Assembly (NCBI GenBank): GCA_029937635.1
Contig: JAPYPM010000088.1
Coordinates: forward strand, 1 to 8,785
Reading direction: 5' to 3'
DNA: 8,785 nucleotides
Origin: Nitrospinaceae bacterium
Lineage (GTDB): Bacteria > Nitrospinota > Nitrospinia > Nitrospinales > VA-1
The notes beneath the pieces are model-generated. The model saw nothing but the letters and a program-made list of their open reading frames with translations, ran no database searches and had not been told where the DNA came from. The translations under genes were made by a program, and so were the position numbers. Below, piece by piece: positions 6,194-8,785 of this stretch. The number at the start of each line of letters is the position of its first letter. Positions within the stretch are counted from its first letter, which is position 1.

Positions 6194-6997
6194 ATGGACG
6201 GCAATACTATTCGCTTGTTAATTTTCATTTCAGTTTTTGTGCTGATGCTAATTCTTGAAATATTTTTTCCAAGACATTCTACGCTAGATTCAAAACCTCG
6301 CCGACTTGGAATACACCTTGGTTTGTCGGGATTAAACACACTGCTGCTTAAATTTTTGTTTGGTGCCGCGGCAGTTGGTGCTGCAAAAAATTTTGAAATC
6401 AAGGGTTGGGGTTTGCTTAATATGTTGGACTGGAACAACGTGTTTGAATTTTTTTTGGTAATAATTATTCTAGACCTTTCGATTTATTTCCAGCATATAA
6501 TTGTTCATAAGGTTCCTCTGTTCTGGAGGTTTCACGTTGTTCATCACTCAGATCTTGATCTCGATGCATCATCTGGCTTGCGTTTTCATCCGATTGAGAT
6601 TCTTGCGTCAATGCTCTATAAAGTTGGAATTATTTTTCTACTAGGCCCAGCTCCTATAGCTGTACTAGTATTTGAAGCAGTTCTTAATGGAATGGCTATT
6701 TTTTCACACTCTAATGTAGCATTACCGGTTAAAGTCGATCACTTTTTGAGAAACTTAATAGTGACGCCTGATATGCACCGAATTCATCACTCTGTAGAAG
6801 TGGATGAGACGAATTCAAATTATGGGTTTAACCTATCAATTTGGGACCAATTTTTCGATACCTACAAAAAAGAGGCACTAAAAGCACAACCCAAAATTGT
6901 AATAGGTATAGATGCATTTCGAAGCCCAAATGAATTAACGTTCTATAACCTTCTGATGATGCCGAAAAATTACGGGAAACTAACATATGTCACCTAG
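6194..6997 (+). CDS. Sterol desaturase / fatty-acid hydroxylase family enzyme (267 aa)
   Basis: The product is an integral-membrane di-iron enzyme of the FA_hydroxylase (sterol desaturase) family. These proteins use O2 to hydroxylate or desaturate lipid chains, sterols or carotenoids, or to cleave ether lipids. The full histidine cluster is present: HxxxH at 101-105, HxxHH at 114-118, FHP at 131-133, His172 in FSHSN and HxxHH at 195-199. Hydrophobic segments lie at about 8-25, 44-64, 84-100 and 144-170, with the histidines on the cytoplasmic side in known relatives. AGGGG lies 8 bases before ATG 6194. The length of 267 is normal. The substrate cannot be read from sequence, and no lipid-synthesis gene is adjacent. 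The next small gene starts inside the last four codons, so the two are probably translationally coupled. Confidence 0.93.
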   Translation: MDGNTIRLLIFISVFVLMLILEIFFPRHSTLDSKPRRLGIHLGLSGLNTLLLKFLFGAAAVGAAKNFEIKGWGLLNMLDWNNVFEFFLVIIILDLSIYFQHIIVHKVPLFWRFHVVHHSDLDLDASSGLRFHPIEILASMLYKVGIIFLLGPAPIAVLVFEAVLNGMAIFSHSNVALPVKVDHFLRNLIVTPDMHRIHHSVEVDETNSNYGFNLSIWDQFFDTYKKEALKAQPKIVIGIDAFRSPNELTFYNLLMMPKNYGKLTYVT

Positions 6998-7235
6998 GTA
7001 TTACTTTATTTCTGGGGTTATAGTAGTTGTTTTAACAATGATCATCAGCTGGTGGGAGCAAAAAACATCGGTAAAAGAATTTTTTTTTGTTTTTTGTCGA
7101 GTAATGATGATGATGTTCATATTACTTTGTATGGTAGTTGGTTTCTCTGAACTTTTAGTATATTTGAATATTGCTCAAGATGGATTTATCATTAAAAGAG
7201 ATGAGTTTCTTATTCAAAGGGAAGGAGTTAAATGA
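6987..7235 (+). CDS. Small two-TM membrane protein overlapping the hydroxylase gene (82 aa)
   Basis: I do not recognise this family. The ATG at 6987 overlaps the 3' end of the hydroxylase gene by 11 bases in a different frame, a typical coupled arrangement; the SD is weak (GGGA about 10 bases upstream). Two hydrophobic segments (about 6-22 and 32-60) flank a short polar stretch around WWEQKTSVKE, and a charged tail of about 18 residues follows. A run of nine T bases at 7080-7088 lies in the coding sequence and could cause slippage. No motif suggests an enzyme. The coupling suggests a small partner subunit or stabiliser of the hydroxylase, which is inference. Its stop codon overlaps the next start as ATGA. 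Confidence 0.72.
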   Translation: MSPRYYFISGVIVVVLTMIISWWEQKTSVKEFFFVFCRVMMMMFILLCMVVGFSELLVYLNIAQDGFIIKRDEFLIQREGVK

Positions 7236-7312
7236 TGGGCTGGGGTAGAATTTTCCCAATGACTATTTTAGTCATGTTTCTTTCTTTCCTGGAAATAACT
7301 TTTTCATGGTGA
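7232..7312 (+). CDS. Hydrophobic microprotein coupled by ATGA (25-26 aa)
   Basis: This short gene begins within the stop codon of the previous one: ATG 7232-7234 overlaps TGA 7233-7235. A second ATG follows at 7235. AAGGAG (7222-7227) lies 4 bases before the first ATG and 7 before the second, making this one of the best SDs in the window; 7235 is the likelier start. The peptide begins MGWGRIFP and is hydrophobic across about 18 residues, enough for one TM helix, ending in TFSW. A single-TM microprotein at the end of a membrane operon could be a regulatory or assembly subunit. It could also be the remaining N-terminus of a longer gene that is now broken, since open frames continue after its stop. 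Confidence 0.5.
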   Translation: MMGWGRIFPMTILVMFLSFLEITFSW

Positions 7313-7450
7313 TGCTGATTCATTTATAATTTATGTGCGACGACAAGAATAGTCTTAAAAGGGGTAGTGAAAAGCTTGGGCTTTAAGTATGAGCGCTGGT
7401 GTGGTAATCGCATGGTGGTTTTTTATGGTTATTATGTAAACTCTTCATGA
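7305..7450 (+). pseudogene. Possible broken continuation of the operon's last gene
   Basis: After the stop at 7310-7312, coding-like frames continue in pieces. One frame, 7305-7349, reads HGDADSFIIYVRRQE before a TAG. The frame of the microprotein itself passes two TGA codons (7310 and 7316) and then stays open to TGA 7448-7450, ending in KYERWCGNRMVVFYGYYV. This pattern could be a longer membrane protein disrupted by stops and a frameshift, or simply AT-rich non-coding sequence. It is too short to decide by eye. Confidence 0.25.
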
Positions 7451-7461
7451 GAGTATTTTTT
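7440..7461 (+). terminator. Probable intrinsic terminator of the membrane operon
   Basis: ACTCT (7440-7444) pairs with AGAGT (7450-7454) around a 5-base loop, followed by ATTTTTT (7455-7461). The stem is short, but the T-tract on the plus strand is well placed between this operon and the convergent gene ending at 7466. Confidence 0.45.
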
Positions 7462-7465
7462 AAAA

Positions 7466-7819
7466 TCAACCGGCTAAAAGATCGACTAAATGACTACATT
7501 CGTCTTTTGCAGCAATGGTTTCTTTTGTTTCTAGGTCATCAAGCTCTCCACTTTCTAATATATCATCAAGTAGTTGAATCGCGTCATTCAGACCACCGGC
7601 AGCTATGTCAAGTTCAGTTTCATTTAACGAGTAAATAGAAGGATTCTGGCGTAGTTTATTGCAAACTTTTAAATACTTGTCTTTGTAATCTAATAGCTCT
7701 ACCCGCTTTCTCCCTGTGACATCTTCTTTAAGTTCTTTGTCTATGTCCGATATGGAGTCATTCAAAGCAATCTTTACAACTTCAATATCTTTTTCTGTGA
7801 TCATAGCTAATGACTTCAT
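7466..7819 (-). CDS. Small acidic helical protein of unknown function (117 aa)
   Basis: I do not recognise this family. I chose ATG 7819 because AAGGA (7829-7825) lies 5 bases upstream; a TTG five codons earlier overlaps that SD and has none of its own. The protein is hydrophilic and rich in Asp, Glu, Lys and Leu. Heptad-like helical stretches occur at about 10-60 (IEVVKIALNDSISDIDKEL region) and 75-117. There is a single central Cys (about residue 53) and one near the C-terminus. There is no signal peptide or TM segment, so it is probably cytosolic. It is transcribed alone, convergent with the membrane operon. Its small size, acidity and position beside a long non-coding region resemble accessory or regulatory proteins, but nothing specific supports a function. 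Confidence 0.75.
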   Translation of the reverse strand: MKSLAMITEKDIEVVKIALNDSISDIDKELKEDVTGRKRVELLDYKDKYLKVCNKLRQNPSIYSLNETELDIAAGGLNDAIQLLDDILESGELDDLETKETIAAKDECSHLVDLLAG

Positions 7820-7903
7820 TTGCTTCCTTCCCAATTGAATAGAATTTTTTTTTTGCTAGTGTAGCCATGAATTAAACATACACTTATGAACCCAAGAGCA
7901 TTA

Positions 7904-7931
7904 ATTATAAAATATCTTCTAAAAGAATGAA
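7904..7931 (-). promoter_or_regulatory. Possible promoter for the acidic helical protein
   Basis: On the minus strand TTCATT (7931-7926) and a perfect TATAAT (7909-7904) are 16 bases apart. The leader would be about 80 bases. The -35 box is poor. Confidence 0.3.
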
Positions 7932-8175
7932 AATTTATTTAAATAGTATTTTAAATGTCATACAAAGTTATTAGATTGCAGATTGATAAGTGAATAAGTC
8001 TGAAAATATAAGAACCAGTGTGCACTATCTACCTAATCACTTGTCATTATAGTAACTTATAAGTAATTTTGCTTATTTCATAACTGGAATTAATCTTAAA
8101 GGTTTTTTTAATCTACGGTTCTGGATAAGAAGAATTATAGATATTTTTTTCTACACCTAATTTTTTAGAAAACCA

Positions 8176-8239
8176 CCAGGCTGTTACCATCCCATGCAGG
8201 ATTTATTTTTATAATCAGGTCAAATTTTTATTAGCCTGG
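8176..8239. repeat. 7-bp GC-rich inverted repeat with 50-base interior
   Basis: CCAGGCT (8176-8182) and AGCCTGG (8233-8239) are exact reverse complements in an AT-rich background. The interior can form a smaller GATT/AATC stem around TATTTTTAT. It could be the closing stem of an RNA domain. Confidence 0.45.
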
Positions 8240-8310
8240 GGATAGAATTTTCGGAAAAAAATTAGCTCTATCTGGATAGCCTATAAAATTTAGAATATCT
8301 GAAAAGATGA

Positions 8311-8344
8311 ACTGCTAAATTTGTTTCCAAGGGTATTTAGCAGT
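8311..8344. repeat. Perfect 10-bp inverted repeat
   Basis: ACTGCTAAAT (8311-8320) and ATTTAGCAGT (8335-8344) pair exactly around a 14-base loop, TTGTTTCCAAGGGT. It is the strongest single hairpin in the region. No T-tract follows on either strand, so it is not an obvious terminator. Confidence 0.6.
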
Positions 8345-8436
8345 AATAGAGGCGGATTTATTGCAAAAACCCTTCAATTATTCGACTGTTTTCAAAAAAG
8401 TGATCACTAGTTCAGATCCACCTAAAAATCTAATTT

Positions 8437-8463
8437 AATACTAGGGAAATATTTTTTAGTATT
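8437..8463. repeat. 7-bp inverted repeat
   Basis: AATACTA (8437-8443) and TAGTATT (8457-8463) pair around a 13-base loop. The stem is AT-rich, so chance is a fair alternative taken alone. Confidence 0.4.
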
Positions 8464-8482
8464 GACTAAGAGGAACTTCCCG

Positions 8483-8526
8483 GAAGACATTCGCCTAGCT
8501 CAGTAGCGAAAACTACTAAAATCTTC
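8483..8526. repeat. Nested hairpin near the tRNA gene
   Basis: An inner hairpin at 8490-8510 pairs TTCG and CTA with TAG and CGAA across one bulged C, with loop GCTCAG. An outer GAAGA (8483-8487) can pair with TCTTC (8522-8526). The word TAGCTCAGT inside also occurs in the D arm of the nearby tRNA, but no tRNA can be folded here. Confidence 0.4.
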
Positions 8527-8677
8527 TCCTTTGTAATAGTTTGGTTATTAAAAATATACAGAAGTAAAAGAGATTAATAGTACAGAAAAACTGTGAATAA
8601 TTTTTTGATTAATTTTAATACTACTGGAAAAAATTTATTCAGTAAAGTTGCCTATATGCGAGATAAATAGAAAAGGT

Positions 8678-8698
8678 TTTACGAAAAAAAACCGTAAA
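8678..8698 (-). terminator. Possible terminator downstream of the tRNA
   Basis: TTTACG (8678-8683) pairs with CGTAAA (8693-8698) around a 9-base loop. On the minus strand the stem follows the tRNA 3' end by about 15 bases and is followed by AACC and then TTTT. The stem is AT-rich, so this is tentative. Confidence 0.35.
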
Positions 8699-8713
8699 TC
8701 TATAATATCTTTA

Positions 8714-8785
8714 TGGGCCCAGGAGGACTCGAACCTCCGACCGCCCGGTTATGAGCCGGGAGCTCTAGCCAACTGAGCTATAGGC
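8714..8785 (-). tRNA. tRNA with CAU anticodon, probably tRNA-Ile2 (5' end two bases outside window)
   Basis: The minus strand folds as a cloverleaf of 74 bases, 72 of them visible. The acceptor stem 3' strand is TGGGCCC with discriminator A at 8714. Its 5' strand is cut to CCTA preceded by one G. The D stem is GCTC/GAGC. The anticodon stem CCCGG/CCGGG carries loop CTCATAA, giving anticodon CAU. The variable loop is CGGTC. The T arm is GGAGG, loop TTCGAGT, CCTCC. CCA is not encoded, since TAAAG follows. CAU can mean initiator Met, elongator Met or lysidine-modified Ile2. The acceptor pairs C4-G69 and C5-G68 and the general resemblance to Ile-type tRNAs favour Ile2, read after TilS modification; elongator Met is the alternative. 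Confidence 0.93.

Larger units (their letters stand above)
7835..8713. other. Long non-coding stretch rich in hairpins
   Basis: These 879 bases have no credible gene on either strand; the open frames are under about 20 codons and lack SD sequences. The right half, from 8176 on, holds a series of inverted repeats described separately: 8176-8239, 8311-8344, 8437-8463 and 8490-8510. An 8-base palindrome, GTGATCAC, lies at 8400-8407. The stretch could be an RNA locus, a decayed gene or island material beside the tRNA gene. I see no transposase remnant and no duplicated tRNA 3' end. Confidence 0.55.

Noticed and set aside
6130..6438. Minus-strand 102-codon frame
   Set aside because: It is antisense to the N-terminus of the hydroxylase, whose reading frame is certain.
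7447..7638. Plus-strand 63-codon frame
   Set aside because: It is antisense to the helical protein at 7466-7819, which has a good SD and protein-like composition.
7886..7970. Two overlapping 14-15-codon frames (ATG 7886 and ATG 7927)
   Set aside because: They have no SD, are very short and lie in AT-rich spacer; the second overlaps a possible minus-strand promoter.
7240..8254. Similar words around TAGAATTTTCCC (7245-7256) and TAGAATTTTCGG (8243-8254) as flanking direct repeats
   Set aside because: The match is short and imperfect, no mobile gene lies between, and AT-rich sequence makes it likely by chance.
8481..8530. Second tRNA suggested by TAGCTCAGT
   Set aside because: No acceptor stem, anticodon arm or T arm with TTC-x-A-x-T can be formed around it.
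1..8785. CRISPR array, insertion sequence, integron attC site or phage attachment site
   Set aside because: No regularly spaced direct repeats, transposase or integrase frame, attC-type half-sites or duplicated tRNA 3' end were found.

Overview
This is an AT-rich bacterial chromosome segment, and nothing in it looks like a complete mobile element. A lipoprotein-type signal, a periplasmic lytic transglycosylase, a c-type haem protein and an MJ0042-type zinc-ribbon protein suggest a Gram-negative bacterium. A deltaproteobacterial or SAR324-like marine lineage would fit, but that is only an impression. The left two thirds reads as ordinary core genome. The right third, next to a tRNA gene, is more accessory in character.

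Layout, left to right. (1) 1-614, minus strand: the N-terminal 204 codons of a zinc-ribbon protein with an acidic tail carrying a duplicated 38-residue unit; it runs off the left edge. (2) 615-909: a divergent promoter region with a 7-bp inverted repeat between the two promoters. (3) 910-2078, plus strand: an exported SLT-type lytic transglycosylase, then a small dihaem c-type lipoprotein. (4) 2079-2351: a convergent gap holding a candidate structured RNA and a perfect 24-bp palindrome of terminator type. (5) 2352-2630, minus strand: an HU-family DNA-binding protein with a strong promoter and Shine-Dalgarno (SD) sequence. (6) 2991-3931, plus strand: peptide deformylase and a small unknown protein starting at GTG 3584. 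(7) 3951-5228, minus strand: a 12-TM-type MFS exporter resembling EntS/macrolide-efflux proteins, converging on the deformylase operon over a shared hairpin.

(8) 5229-5651: an AT-rich gap with two outward promoters. (9) 5652-7312, plus strand: a compact membrane operon made of a two-TM unknown protein, a sterol desaturase/fatty-acid hydroxylase-family enzyme with a complete histidine cluster, an 82-residue membrane protein overlapping it by 11 bases, and a 25-26-residue hydrophobic microprotein coupled through ATGA. Broken reading frames and a terminator-like hairpin follow. The co-translation suggests the small membrane proteins work with the hydroxylase, so this is the best candidate for an undescribed functional unit. 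(10) 7466-7819, minus strand: a small acidic helical unknown protein. (11) 7820-8713: almost 900 bases without a credible gene but with a run of good hairpins. (12) 8714-8785, minus strand: a CAU-anticodon tRNA, probably tRNA-Ile2, cut by the right edge two bases before its 5' end.

Translation signals are mixed: strong SD sequences (HU, 5652, 7232, 7819), a TTG start (MFS), a GTG start (3584) and one gene with no SD (1674).
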